Below, one piece after another: positions 39,374 through 47,409 of a DNA stretch of 64,000 bases. The stretch's first letter is position 1, and every line of letters begins with the position of its first letter. Position numbers and translations under genes: made by a program. Origin of the DNA: Bradyrhizobium xenonodulans (lineage in GTDB: Bacteria > Pseudomonadota > Alphaproteobacteria > Rhizobiales > Xanthobacteraceae); assembly GCF_027594865.1 (NCBI RefSeq), contig NZ_CP089391.1:1890501-1954500 (forward strand), given 5' to 3'. The notes beneath the pieces are model-generated. The model saw only the letters and a program-made list of their open reading frames with translations. It was not told where the DNA came from and did no database searches.

Positions 39374-40245
39374 GCGGTGGGCTGCTTCAAGGGAATGCGG
39401 ACGACGTCAGGTTCGGCAAGCGTCACGGTGAGGCCGCCGGCGGTGAGCGGCTGGCCGGCATCGAGCGCATCGGCGACGCGGTCGATGCGCACCAGCGCGA
39501 TGCCCTTGCCTTTCGCCGACGAGCCCATCGTGCCGACCGACTTGTCACCGGCCATGACGCTCACGCCGAGTTCCGGAGAGAGGTCATCGAGCAGCACCTT
39601 GACGCTGCGGGTGCGCGCAGTGCCGCGATGCTGCATCCGCGAGACGACCTCCTGGCCGACATAGCAGCCCTTGTCGAAATCGACGCCGGCAAGGCGGTCC
39701 ATATTGGTCTCGTGCGGGAAGGCATCGCTGTACATGAAATCGAGCCCGCCACGCGGCACGCCGAGCGCGATGCGGTGCGCCTCGTAGTCGGTCACATCGA
39801 CCAGCTCGGCGCCGATCAGGTCGGTCAGCTTCTGCTTGAGATCTTCGGGGATCAGGATGCGGGTGCCGAGCTCGCCATTGCGCGGGTCAGTGAAGGCGAG
39901 GTCCGGTTGCGCCGCAGGCTGGCCGTCCCAGGCCGCGAGCACGCCGAGATCGAGGTTTTCCACCGTGACCTTGGCGCGCAGCTTGTAGAATTTCAGCTTG
40001 GTGGCGAGGCCGTCGGCCAGCGCCTTCGGACAGTCGATCAGGAACCCGCCGCCATGGCCGGCGGGCGCTTCCGTGATCAGGAAATCCACGATGATCTTGC
40101 CCTGCGGCGTCAGCAGCGCGCCGAATCGCCCCAGGCCCGGCTTGAGCTTGTCGACATCGGTCGTGACGAGGCCGTTGAGGAAGTTGCGCGCATCCTCGCC
40201 CGCGACCTTGATCACGCCCCGGTCGGGAAGAAACGCTGATTTCAT
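39370..40245 (-). CDS. ygfZ: YgfZ/GcvT-like folate-binding protein
   Basis: A 291-residue protein of the YgfZ family. These folate-binding proteins, with a GcvT-like fold, help assemble or repair Fe-S enzymes such as the tRNA methylthiotransferase MiaB. The family motif KGCYVGQEVVSRMQHRG is at about residues 190-206. The ATG at 40245 is the first in frame and the first gene of the ygfZ-tag-HD unit. The divergent dihydroorotase gene shares a 101-bp intergenic region with it. Confidence 0.92.
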   Translation of the reverse strand: MKSAFLPDRGVIKVAGEDARNFLNGLVTTDVDKLKPGLGRFGALLTPQGKIIVDFLITEAPAGHGGGFLIDCPKALADGLATKLKFYKLRAKVTVENLDLGVLAAWDGQPAAQPDLAFTDPRNGELGTRILIPEDLKQKLTDLIGAELVDVTDYEAHRIALGVPRGGLDFMYSDAFPHETNMDRLAGVDFDKGCYVGQEVVSRMQHRGTARTRSVKVLLDDLSPELGVSVMAGDKSVGTMGSSAKGKGIALVRIDRVADALDAGQPLTAGGLTVTLAEPDVVRIPLKQPTA

Positions 40246-40346
40246 GCGAAAATCTCTTGCGACATGGTGCTCCGGAACGTAAGCCCGCGAGGCATAAACG
40301 ACAAGACCTCGAGCCCTGCGCTTGGGGATGAGAGAGGCCTCTAGCC

Positions 40347-41681
40347 ATGACCCAGCGTTTCGATGTGATCCTCAAGGGCGGCACCGTTGTCAACCAGGAC
40401 GGCGAGGGTGTTCGCGATGTGGGCATCACCAACGGCCGGATCGCCGAGCTGGGCCCGCTGTCGCAAGCTAGCGCCGCGGAAGTGATCGACTGCAAGGGCC
40501 TGCACATCCTGCCCGGCGTGATGGACACGCAGGTGCATTTCCGTGAGCCCGGGCTGGAGCAGAAGGAAGACCTCGAGACCGGTTCGCGCAGCGCCGTAAT
40601 GGGCGGCGTCACGGCGGTGTTCGAGATGCCGAACACCTCGCCGCTCACGGTGACGGAGGCCACTTTCACCGACAAGGTGAAGCGGGCCCATCACCGCATG
40701 CATTGCGATTTCGCCTTCTTCATCGGCGGCACCCGCGAGAACGTGCAGGACCTGCCGGTACTCGAACGCGCGCCGGGCTGCGCCGGCGTCAAGGTGTTCA
40801 TCGGCTCCTCGACTGGCGCGCTCCTGGTGGAGGACGACGAAAGCCTGCGCCGCATTTTTCAAGTGATCCGCCGCCGCGCGGCCTTCCACGCTGAGGACGA
40901 GTACCGCCTCAACGAGCGCAAGCCGCTGCGCATCGAAGGTGACACGCGCTCGCATCCGGTCTGGCGCGACGAGACCGCGGCGCTGATGGCGACGCAGCGT
41001 CTGGTCAAGCTCGCGCACGAGACCGGCAAGCGCATCCACGTGCTGCACATCTCGACCAAGGAAGAGATCGAGTTCCTGCGCGACCACAAGGGCGTCGCCT
41101 CCTGCGAGGCGACGCCGCACCATCTCACGCTGGTCGCGCCCGAATGCTACGAGCGGCTCGGCACGCTCGCGCAGATGAACCCGCCAGTGCGCGGCGCCGA
41201 TCACCGCGCCGGCATCTGGCGCGGCATCGAGCAAGGCATCATTGACGTGCTCGGCTCCGACCACGCTCCGCACACGCTGGAAGAGAAACAGAAGACCTAT
41301 CCGGCCTCGCCCTCCGGCATGACCGGCGTGCAGACGCTGGTGCCGCTGATGCTCGACCACGTCAATGCCGGCCGCTTGTCGCTGGCAAGGTTCGTAGATC
41401 TCACCAGCGCTGGTCCCGCCCGCCTCTACAACATGGCCTGCAAGGGCCGCATCGCCGCCGGCTACGATGCCGACTTCACCATCGTCGATCTCAAGCGCAG
41501 CGAGACCATCACCAACAAATGGGTGGCGTCCAAGGCCGGCTGGACACCCTATGATGGTGTCCGCGTGACGGGCTGGCCCGTCGGTACCTTCATCCGCGGC
41601 CGCCGCGTGATGTGGCAGGGCGAGCTGGTGACGGCCTCGCAAGGCGAGCCGGTGCGGTTTCTGGAGACGCTGAAGCAGTAG
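40347..41681 (+). CDS. Dihydroorotase (class I amidohydrolase)
   Basis: A 444-residue amidohydrolase. The HxH-like metal site is in MDTQVHFREPG (near residue 60). A carbamylated-Lys candidate is in GVKVFIGSSTGALL (near residue 150). Later metal ligands are His in CEATPHHL and HVLHISTKEE, and Asp in GSDHAPH (near residue 308). This fits class I dihydroorotase or its allantoinase relatives. The enzyme cyclises N-carbamoyl-aspartate to dihydroorotate in pyrimidine synthesis. No pyrBC partner is present, so it may be a second copy. Confidence 0.9.
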   Translation: MTQRFDVILKGGTVVNQDGEGVRDVGITNGRIAELGPLSQASAAEVIDCKGLHILPGVMDTQVHFREPGLEQKEDLETGSRSAVMGGVTAVFEMPNTSPLTVTEATFTDKVKRAHHRMHCDFAFFIGGTRENVQDLPVLERAPGCAGVKVFIGSSTGALLVEDDESLRRIFQVIRRRAAFHAEDEYRLNERKPLRIEGDTRSHPVWRDETAALMATQRLVKLAHETGKRIHVLHISTKEEIEFLRDHKGVASCEATPHHLTLVAPECYERLGTLAQMNPPVRGADHRAGIWRGIEQGIIDVLGSDHAPHTLEEKQKTYPASPSGMTGVQTLVPLMLDHVNAGRLSLARFVDLTSAGPARLYNMACKGRIAAGYDADFTIVDLKRSETITNKWVASKAGWTPYDGVRVTGWPVGTFIRGRRVMWQGELVTASQGEPVRFLETLKQ

Positions 41682-41710
41682 GGCGGGCGAGTCCAGCTTC
41701 TCGCTCCGCT

Positions 41711-41814
41711 GTCATGCCCCCGCGCAGGCGGGCGCATCCAGTACGCCGCGGCTTCGCGGCTCTATCACCGCCGCTGGTGGAATACTGGATTGCCCGCCTT
41801 CGCGGGCAATGACA
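41711..41814. repeat. Dispersed palindromic repeat, family C copy 2
   Basis: A GTCATGCCCCCGCGCAGGCG hairpin, then CATCCAGTACGCCGCGGC, and on the right AATACTGGATTGCCCGCC and TTCGCGGGCAATGACAG. The same CCAGTAC/TACTGGAT core and flanking hairpins occur at 18411-18513. It fills most of the gap between dihydroorotase and the sulfurtransferase. Confidence 0.85.
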
Positions 41815-41854
41815 GTGTGCCACGGTGCGCGAGCTAAAATTGGGAGTGCAGTCA

Positions 41855-42724
41855 ATGTCCCAACCATCACCCCTCATCACCACCGAGCAACTCGCCGCTA
41901 TCCTCGGCGATCCCAACCTTCGCCTTTACGACTGCACGACCTATAACGAGCCGGTCCCACCCGGCAGCGACGTGCCCTATCGCGCCGTGCCCGGCGACAA
42001 GACCTTCGCCGCCGGCCACATCCCGGGCGCCGATTTCCTCGATCTGCAAGGCGAGTTCTCCGACACGTCCGCGCAACAGTTCTTCATGATGCCCGACGTG
42101 GCCCAGCTGGAAGCCGCGTTCGGCCGCCACGGCCTCGATGCGGACAAGACGATCGTGCTCTACAGCATCGGCACGATGATGTGGTCGACGCGGTTCTGGT
42201 GGATGCTGCGCTCGCTCGGCGTCGATGCACAGGTGCTCGACGGCGGCTTCGACAAATGGAAAGCCGAGGGGCGCTCGATTGAGACCGGAGCACCGAAAGG
42301 CTATCCGGCCACGGCCTTCAAGGCCGCGCCGCGCGCGGGCTTCTTCGTCGACAAGACCATCGTGAAGGCGCGGATCGGTGATCCCTCGGCGGTGATCGTC
42401 AACGCGCTCGGTCCGCAGTTTCACCAGGGCCTCGAGCCGAGCCGTTACGGCCGGCCCGGCCGCGTGCCCGGCAGCGTCAATGTTCCCGCGGCCACGCTCG
42501 CCAAGGCCGACAAGACGCTGACGACGCTTGCGGATGCCGAAGCGAAATTCGCCGCGGCAGGCGTCACGCGCGACAAGAGCGTGATTCTCTATTGCGGCGG
42601 CGGCATCTCGGCGACGATCGACCTGCTCATGCTGACGCAGCTCGGCTACGACAAGCTGACGCTGTACGATGCCTCCATGGGCGAGTGGGCGAGGGATCCG
42701 GCGCTGCCGATCGAGACGGATTAG
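41855..42724 (+). CDS. sseA: 3-mercaptopyruvate sulfurtransferase (two-domain rhodanese)
   Basis: A 289-residue protein with two rhodanese domains. The N-terminal one is inactive-like, and the C-terminal one has the catalytic Cys in YCGGGISATIDLLML (about residue 247). It transfers sulfur from 3-mercaptopyruvate or thiosulfate to acceptors such as cyanide or thioredoxin. Its neat two-domain length matches the SseA group. The ATG at 41855 has GGGAG 9 bases upstream; an earlier GTG is less likely. A hairpin follows directly. Confidence 0.92.
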   Translation: MSQPSPLITTEQLAAILGDPNLRLYDCTTYNEPVPPGSDVPYRAVPGDKTFAAGHIPGADFLDLQGEFSDTSAQQFFMMPDVAQLEAAFGRHGLDADKTIVLYSIGTMMWSTRFWWMLRSLGVDAQVLDGGFDKWKAEGRSIETGAPKGYPATAFKAAPRAGFFVDKTIVKARIGDPSAVIVNALGPQFHQGLEPSRYGRPGRVPGSVNVPAATLAKADKTLTTLADAEAKFAAAGVTRDKSVILYCGGGISATIDLLMLTQLGYDKLTLYDASMGEWARDPALPIETD

Positions 42725-42727
42725 GGC

Positions 42728-42765
42728 CTTTCTTACCTGCCCCTTTCCAGGGGAGAGTAAGAAAG
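42728..42765 (+). terminator. Hairpin after the sulfurtransferase gene
   Basis: A perfect 9-bp stem, CTTTCTTAC (42728-42736) with GTAAGAAAG (42757-42765), encloses a smaller CCCCT/AGGGG stem. It starts 3 bp after the stop codon. There is no T-run. It also lies immediately before the -35 of the ECF promoter. Confidence 0.55.
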
Positions 42766-42767
42766 TC

Positions 42768-42796
42768 GGGAACCTTTTCCCTTGGCCTGCATCCAA
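42768..42796 (+). promoter_or_regulatory. ECF-type promoter of the sigma factor gene (GGGAAC-N17-ATCCAA)
   Basis: GGGAAC (42768-42773), 17 bases, then ATCCAA (42791-42796), about 34 bp upstream of the sigma gene ATG. The same hexamers and the same spacing occur upstream of the next gene at 43544. This suggests autoregulation by the encoded sigma factor. Confidence 0.72.
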
Positions 42797-42830
42797 TGTC
42801 CGAACGACGTGAAACGAGCAGGTAACCGCC

Positions 42831-43535
42831 ATGCAACGGACCGCAGCCGGCCTGTCCCCCGGCGCCAAGACCTCTGAAATCCGGACATCGGAAGCCGAGT
42901 TGATCGACCGCGCGCGGGGCCGTGACGAGGCCGCGCTGCGCGAGATCATGCAGGCCAACAACCGCAGGCTCTACCGTCTTGCCCGCGGTATCCTGCGCAG
43001 CGACACTGAGGCCGAGGACGTGGTGCAGGAAACCTACGTCCGCGCCTTCACCCATCTCGATGGCTTCAGGGGCGAGTCGGGATTGTCGACCTGGCTATCG
43101 CGCATCGCCATCAACGAGGCTCTTGGCCGGGCGCGAGGCGCCAGGCCGCATGTCGAGCTCGGCTTGGTGTCCGAAGCGACGCTCGAGGCGCAGATCATTA
43201 AATTTCCCGCTTCTCCCGCAGGCGATCCGGAAAGGACCATGGCCCAACGTGAAATCCAGCGCGTCGTCGAGCGCGCCATCGACGAGTTGCCGGATGTCTT
43301 CCGCATGGTCTTCGTCGCACGCGTCATGGAGGGGATGAACATCGAGGAGACCGCCGATCTGCTCGGCGTCAAGCCGGAGACTGTGAAGACCCGGCTGCAC
43401 CGGGCTCGTACCATGCTGCGTGAGAACGTCGAGAAGGAGATCGGCCCGGTGGTGATGGATGCGTTCCCGTTCGCCGGGTGGCGCTGCGAGCGGTTGACCG
43501 AAGCCGTGCTGAAACGGCTCGGCGTCGGCGGTTGA
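42831..43535 (+). CDS. ECF-family RNA polymerase sigma factor
   Basis: A 234-residue group 4 sigma factor. Region sigma2 is at about residues 38-105 (LYRLARGILRSDTEAEDVVQETYVRAF, then a WLSRIAINEALGR end). Sigma4 is at about residues 140-205 (ERAIDELPDVFRMVFVARVMEG, helix-turn-helix ETADLLGVKPETVKTRLHRAR). There is an extra C-terminal tail, DAFPFAGWRCERLTEAVLKRL. No anti-sigma gene is adjacent. The sigma gene and the following DUF4142 gene have a matching promoter signature, so this is probably a small self-contained regulon with the DUF4142 and cupredoxin genes. Confidence 0.92.
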   Translation: MQRTAAGLSPGAKTSEIRTSEAELIDRARGRDEAALREIMQANNRRLYRLARGILRSDTEAEDVVQETYVRAFTHLDGFRGESGLSTWLSRIAINEALGRARGARPHVELGLVSEATLEAQIIKFPASPAGDPERTMAQREIQRVVERAIDELPDVFRMVFVARVMEGMNIEETADLLGVKPETVKTRLHRARTMLRENVEKEIGPVVMDAFPFAGWRCERLTEAVLKRLGVGG

Positions 43536-43543
43536 ATCTTTTC

Positions 43544-43572
43544 GGGAACGTTTGCGCGAGGATTCCATCCAA
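43544..43572 (+). promoter_or_regulatory. ECF-type promoter of the DUF4142 gene (GGGAAC-N17-ATCCAA)
   Basis: GGGAAC (43544-43549), 17 bases, ATCCAA (43567-43572). It is identical in both boxes and in spacing to the promoter at 42768 and lies about 52 bp upstream of the DUF4142 start. It is therefore probably read by the neighbouring sigma factor. Confidence 0.75.
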
Positions 43573-43624
43573 CACCTGTGAAAGCAACGCCGGCGAACCG
43601 TCCGGCAGCACAGGAGTGTCAAAC

Positions 43625-44158
43625 ATGTCCACCCGATGGAGCGCGGCGATCGCCGCAGCAATTCTTTTGTCAGGCCCCGCGGTGCTTGGGGGCGCCAGCG
43701 GAGCCGACAAGCCCACCGATCCGCAGATCGCGCACACCGCCTACACCGCTGGTGTGATCGACATCAACGCGGCCAAGCAGGCGCAGAAGAAGGCCAAGAG
43801 CAAGGACGTGAAGGCGTTTGCCGAGGATATGCTGCGCGACCACGAGGCGGTCAACAAGCAGGCGCTCGCGCTGGTCAAGAAGCTGAACGTCACGCCTGAA
43901 GACAACGACACCAGCCGCGCGCTGTCGAAGCAGGCGAGTGACAAGCTGGCCGAGCTCGACAAGCTGAGTGGCGCAGCGTTCGACAAGGCTTATGTCGCCA
44001 ACGAGGTCGCCTATCACAAGGCGGTCAACGGCGCGCTGGAGACCCAGCTCATTCCGTCCGCCAGTAATGCCGAGCTGAAGAGCCTGCTGCAGACCGGCCT
44101 GAAGATTTTCCAGGGCCATCAGCAGCACGCCGAGCATGTCGCGGCCGAACTGAAATAG
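43625..44158 (+). CDS. DUF4142 periplasmic protein
   Basis: A 177-residue protein with a signal peptide (SAAIAAAILLSGPAVLGGASGA) and a helical domain with DUF4142 features: AHTAYTAGVIDINAAKQAQKKAKSKDVKAF, then MLRDHEAVNKQAL and a C-terminal LQTGLKIFQGHQQHAEHV. Such proteins are ferritin-like helical periplasmic proteins of unclear function, often stress-related. It is expressed from its own ECF-type promoter and is followed 10 bp later by a copper protein. Confidence 0.88.
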   Translation: MSTRWSAAIAAAILLSGPAVLGGASGADKPTDPQIAHTAYTAGVIDINAAKQAQKKAKSKDVKAFAEDMLRDHEAVNKQALALVKKLNVTPEDNDTSRALSKQASDKLAELDKLSGAAFDKAYVANEVAYHKAVNGALETQLIPSASNAELKSLLQTGLKIFQGHQQHAEHVAAELK

Positions 44159-44168
44159 GGAGCATGCG

Positions 44169-44489
44169 ATGAAGCCGGGACGCCTCGCTTCGATCGCGCC
44201 TGCGGTCGTCTTCCTGTCGGTGGTCGTCCCGGTGCGCGCGGCGACCATCGAGATCTCGATGGACAATCTCGTGGTGTCTCCGGCCGAACTATCGGCGAAG
44301 GTGGGCGATACCATCGAATGGATCAACAAGGACGTCTTCGCCCACACCGCCACGGCGAAGAACGGCGATTTCGACGTGACGCTGCCGCCGAAGAAGTCGG
44401 CCATTTTCGTTCTGAAGAAGGCGGGAACCGTCGATTATTACTGCCGCTTTCATCCCAACATGAGAGCGACGCTCAAGGTCGAACCGTGA
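44169..44489 (+). CDS. Cupredoxin (type 1 copper protein)
   Basis: A 106-residue secreted blue-copper-like protein with a signal peptide (residues 1-24). The copper ligands appear to be the His in VFAHTATAKNG and the Cys, His and Met in YYCRFHPNM near residues 91-99, the plastocyanin/amicyanin pattern. It could carry electrons or buffer copper in the periplasm. It is 10 bp after the DUF4142 gene, so probably in the same transcript and ECF regulon. Confidence 0.88.
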   Translation: MKPGRLASIAPAVVFLSVVVPVRAATIEISMDNLVVSPAELSAKVGDTIEWINKDVFAHTATAKNGDFDVTLPPKKSAIFVLKKAGTVDYYCRFHPNMRATLKVEP

Positions 44490-44670
44490 GGGAGAAGGGT
44501 GTATTCCCGATCGCAACGGGAACATCTCCCGGCCATCGCGAGACTAATGCTTGTCAGCGGGATGCGGCTTCCGTGCGATAAACGCGGCAGACTTCGCGAA
44601 TTGTTTTCGCCAAGTCATTCATCCGTCAACTGGCCCCGCCTGCGTGGCGGGGTCATTTTCGGAAAAGAGC

Positions 44671-44937
44671 TTACTGCCTCGAAATGTCGACCGAGAATTC
44701 GCCGTTGCGGATACGGCCGGGAAAACCCTCGACGAACTTCGCCACCGCGTCCTCGCCATAGGTGCCGACGAGCTCGGCGAACGCCGCGAACAGGCTCGCC
44801 TGCGCCAGGCAGTCGCCGTCGACGCCCTCATGGCGTGCTTCGGCCCAGGCCTCGTTGAGATAGCTCAGTGCGGCCTGTTTCTGCTCGTGATCGGGCAGCG
44901 GCGCGCGGTCGGGGGCATAGGAAATCGGCTGGCTCAT
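44671..44937 (-). CDS. Conserved hypothetical protein (88 aa)
   Basis: An 88-residue helical cytoplasmic protein with no signal peptide or membrane segment. It has SYAPDRAPLPDHEQKQAALSYLNEAW, then a central FAAFAELVGTYGEDAVAKFVEG and a short end. It resembles small conserved rhizobial hypotheticals, but I know no function. The convergent cupredoxin gene ends about 180 bp away; no features are visible in that gap or in 44938-45077, which has no gene. Confidence 0.72.
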   Translation of the reverse strand: MSQPISYAPDRAPLPDHEQKQAALSYLNEAWAEARHEGVDGDCLAQASLFAAFAELVGTYGEDAVAKFVEGFPGRIRNGEFSVDISRQ

Positions 44938-45077
44938 GAAACTCGATCAGGGCTGGGGCGCGATCCACGGCGATGCGCTGTGCAAGAGGTGTAGCACGCG
45001 CATTAACGCCCGCTAGGCCACATCTTTAGGAACGGTTAACGGCTGTGAACAAAGTCGATGACAGAGTTCCAGCGAGC

Positions 45078-45455
45078 TCAGTTCGCGTAGCGCGCCGTGA
45101 GATCGCGCGAGATCTTCGAGCCTTCCTCGATATAGCGGCGGATCGCGACGGTGGCGGCCGGCGTGCAGCTCCGGTAGGTCTGCTGAAAGCCGTTATAGCC
45201 GCGGTTGAAGCCGGCGATCATGCGGGTGCGGCGTTCGCCGGAAGGGGTTTCGGCATCGATCAGCGCCTGCATCTCGCTGCGCCATTTGTTGCCCTCGTTG
45301 GCCCCGCAGATGCCGCGCAGATAGTGCAGGCCGCCCAAAATCTCCGCCAGCCGCTGCAAATCGGCGTCGAAAGGCGCCGCCACGTCCTGGGCCCTCGTGG
45401 GCACGGAGGCGCAGGCGAGAATCAGGGCAAAAATGGCCAGAAATCGCGTGGACAT
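45078..45455 (-). CDS. TIGR02301 family periplasmic protein
   Basis: A 125-residue protein with a signal peptide (ALILACASVPTRAQD), then the family pattern LQRLAEILGGLHYLRGICG, then EGNKWRSEMQALIDAE and FNRGYNGFQQTYRSCTPAA. Two or three cysteines probably form disulfides. The family is found in alphaproteobacteria next to a Nudix gene, as here (47 bp away). Function unknown. Confidence 0.85.
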   Translation of the reverse strand: MSTRFLAIFALILACASVPTRAQDVAAPFDADLQRLAEILGGLHYLRGICGANEGNKWRSEMQALIDAETPSGERRTRMIAGFNRGYNGFQQTYRSCTPAATVAIRRYIEEGSKISRDLTARYAN

Positions 45456-45502
45456 CGGCGGGGTGTATGCCCCGTCGAGGCTGATGACGCAAGGCGGGCG
45501 GG

Positions 45503-45937
45503 TCAGGGGCCAATCAGGCGCGCGGCGGACTGGATGACGTCCTCCAGCCCCCCGGTCAGCTTGAGGTCGCCGAGGCTGCCCAAGGCATCCGGGGCGATCC
45601 AGCGGTAATCGTCGAGTTCGTCGTTCAGAACGGGCTCCCTGGCCACCCAGCGAGCGGCAAAGGACATGATCAGATAGTGACCGGCGCCGGCCGTGGCCGG
45701 CAGCACCTCGCGCCAGCCGGCAAGGTCCACGATCTCGATGCTGAGGCCGGTTTCCTCGTCGACCTCACGGCTCAGGGCCTGATGCAGCGATTCGCCGAAC
45801 TCGACCCGGCCGCCCGGCAGCGAATAGAAGCCCTTGGCGGGCGAGCGGGCGCGGCGGGTCAGCAGCACCTTGCCATCGCGAAAAATCGCCGCGCTGACCG
45901 CGATCTGGGGACGGGTGGGCTGGACGACCGCAGACAT
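45503..45937 (-). CDS. Nudix hydrolase
   Basis: A 144-residue Nudix protein with the box GGRVEFGESLHQALSREVDEETGL at about residues 42-65, complete in Gly, Glu and Arg-Glu positions. It hydrolyses a nucleoside diphosphate derivative; the substrate cannot be read from the sequence. It is upstream of the TIGR02301 gene in the usual pair. The ATG at 45937 is the first codon and matches the family start. Confidence 0.9.
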   Translation of the reverse strand: MSAVVQPTRPQIAVSAAIFRDGKVLLTRRARSPAKGFYSLPGGRVEFGESLHQALSREVDEETGLSIEIVDLAGWREVLPATAGAGHYLIMSFAARWVAREPVLNDELDDYRWIAPDALGSLGDLKLTGGLEDVIQSAARLIGP

Positions 45938-45955
45938 GGCTTCAACGACCCTGGC

Positions 45956-46456
45956 TCAGTTCGCCATGATGGTGTCGATGTCGGCTTCCGAGCCGCCATT
46001 GATGATGCCGCCGCATGCCGCGATCAGCGGCTTGACCCATGCCGTGGCCTGCTCGGCGAGGCGGACGCGGGTGGTGTCTTTCTCGACCTCGCGCATCGCC
46101 GATCCGACCGCTGTCAGGATCGAGGTCATGGTGTCGGTGATGTGGTCGAACTGGGCGCGCACATTGGGATCGGCCTTCTCATAGGCCTCGATTGCCAGAT
46201 CCCGTGCCTTGAAATTCGACGCCGTGAAATGTTCGGCATAGGACAGCGGCGACCAGGTCAAAAAATCTTCCGCGCATTCGGGCATATCAGGAACCATTTC
46301 CAGCAGCATCACGGCTTCATTGAAATGGTTGAGATAGTCGGTGGCAAGCCCGGTTCGCGGGTTGATGTTGGCCACGCGCAGCCGTTCGGCCCAGGCTTGC
46401 GCCTCGGGGGCCGTCTGTACATGCGTCCGCGCGGATTGCGAGGCCATTGAGCTCAT
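45956..46456 (-). CDS. Conserved hypothetical protein (166 aa)
   Basis: A 166-residue mostly helical soluble protein. The pattern YLNHFNEAVMLLEMVPDMPECAEDFLTWSP (about residues 40-70) and a coil near residues 110-130 resemble conserved alphaproteobacterial proteins, but I cannot assign a domain. No signal peptide or membrane helix. It is the first gene of a set of three with the Nudix and TIGR02301 genes and is divergent from the SRAP gene across 63 bp. Confidence 0.78.
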   Translation of the reverse strand: MSSMASQSARTHVQTAPEAQAWAERLRVANINPRTGLATDYLNHFNEAVMLLEMVPDMPECAEDFLTWSPLSYAEHFTASNFKARDLAIEAYEKADPNVRAQFDHITDTMTSILTAVGSAMREVEKDTTRVRLAEQATAWVKPLIAACGGIINGGSEADIDTIMAN

Positions 46457-46519
46457 CCGCCGCAGTGTTAACGTTCGGGGTTAAAAGGACCTGAACGGAC
46501 CCTATATAGACGCCCAAGG

Positions 46520-47284
46520 ATGTGTGGACGCTTTGTCATAACTTCGGCCCCCGCGGCTTTACGGCAACTGTTCGGCTACATCGAGCAGCCGAATTTCCCG
46601 TCTCGGTACAATGTCGCCCCGACGCAACCGATTCCGGTCGTATGGAGCGAGAACGGTGCGCGCCATTTCCGCCTGATGCGTTGGGGCCTGCTGCCGGGCT
46701 GGGTCAAGGATCCCCGCGGATTTACGTTGTTGATCAACGCCCGCTCGGAGACGGTGCTGGAGAAGCCCGCTTTCAAAAACGCGATTCGCCGGCGCCGCGG
46801 CCTGATCCCGGCCGACGGGTATTACGAATGGAAGGCGGAGGGCGGCCGCAAGCAGCCGTTCTTCATCCACCGCGCCGACGGCGAGCCGCTCGGCTTTGCC
46901 GCTTTGTTCGAGACCTGGATCGGGCCGAACGGCGAGGAGCTCGATACCGTCGCGATCGTCACCGCGGCGGCTAGCGAGGATCTCGCCGCGCTGCATGACC
47001 GCGTGCCGGTCACCATCAGCCCGCGCGATTTCGAACGTTGGCTCGATTGCCGCGGCGACGATGTCGAGGGCGTGCTTTCGCTGATGGCCGCCCCGCGCAT
47101 CGGCGAATTCGCCTGGCATCCGGTCTCCACCCGCGTCAACCGCGTCGCCAACGACGACGACCAATTGCTGCTGCCGATCAGCGCGGAGGAGATGGAGGCG
47201 GAGGCAGAAGCGGCGAAGCCGAAGAAGGTCGCGCGGAAGGTTGCGGCTGGCCCGGCGGATGACGGGCAGGGGTCGTTGTTCTGA
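46520..47284 (+). CDS. SRAP domain protein (abasic-site DNA-protein crosslink, YedK/HMCES-like)
   Basis: A 254-residue SOS response-associated peptidase family protein. Met1 would be removed to expose the catalytic Cys2 (MCGRFV), which bonds to abasic sites in single-stranded DNA. Other active-site positions are NARSE (Asn near residue 75), GYYEWK (Glu near residue 106) and LHDRVPV (His near residue 161). The extended, charged C-terminal tail (Ala/Glu/Lys-rich, residues 225-254) is unusual but typical of rhizobial copies. No LexA box is visible in the short upstream region. Confidence 0.92.
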   Translation: MCGRFVITSAPAALRQLFGYIEQPNFPSRYNVAPTQPIPVVWSENGARHFRLMRWGLLPGWVKDPRGFTLLINARSETVLEKPAFKNAIRRRRGLIPADGYYEWKAEGGRKQPFFIHRADGEPLGFAALFETWIGPNGEELDTVAIVTAAASEDLAALHDRVPVTISPRDFERWLDCRGDDVEGVLSLMAAPRIGEFAWHPVSTRVNRVANDDDQLLLPISAEEMEAEAEAAKPKKVARKVAAGPADDGQGSLF

Positions 47285-47301
47285 TCACCGGCGCCGTAGC
47301 T

Positions 47302-47399
47302 GCCGTAGGGTGGGCAAAGCGAAGCGTGCCCACCATTACGCGCCGAAGAAGCGGATGGGTGGTGGGCACGGCGCGTTGCGCCTTTGCCCACCCTACGGC
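47302..47399. repeat. Dispersed palindromic repeat, family A copy 4
   Basis: Left arm GCCGTAGGGTGGGCAAAGCG then AAGCGTGCCCACC; right arm GGTGGGCACGGCGC and GCCTTTGCCCACCCTACGGC. The arms pair almost fully. It lies between convergent genes (SRAP and CoA-transferase), in the same orientation as the other three copies. Confidence 0.92.
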
Positions 47400-47409
47400 A
47401 GCGGGAGTT

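Noticed and set aside
43544..43572. EcfG (GGAAC-N16/17-CGTT) promoter in front of the DUF4142 gene
   Set aside because: The -35 fits but the -10 is ATCCAA, not CGTT; it matches the other ECF-type promoter at 42768 instead.
46457..46519. A LexA box upstream of the SRAP gene
   Set aside because: Only GTTC and GAAC words at wrong spacing and orientation are present; the alphaproteobacterial GAAC/GTTC-N7 direct repeat is missing.
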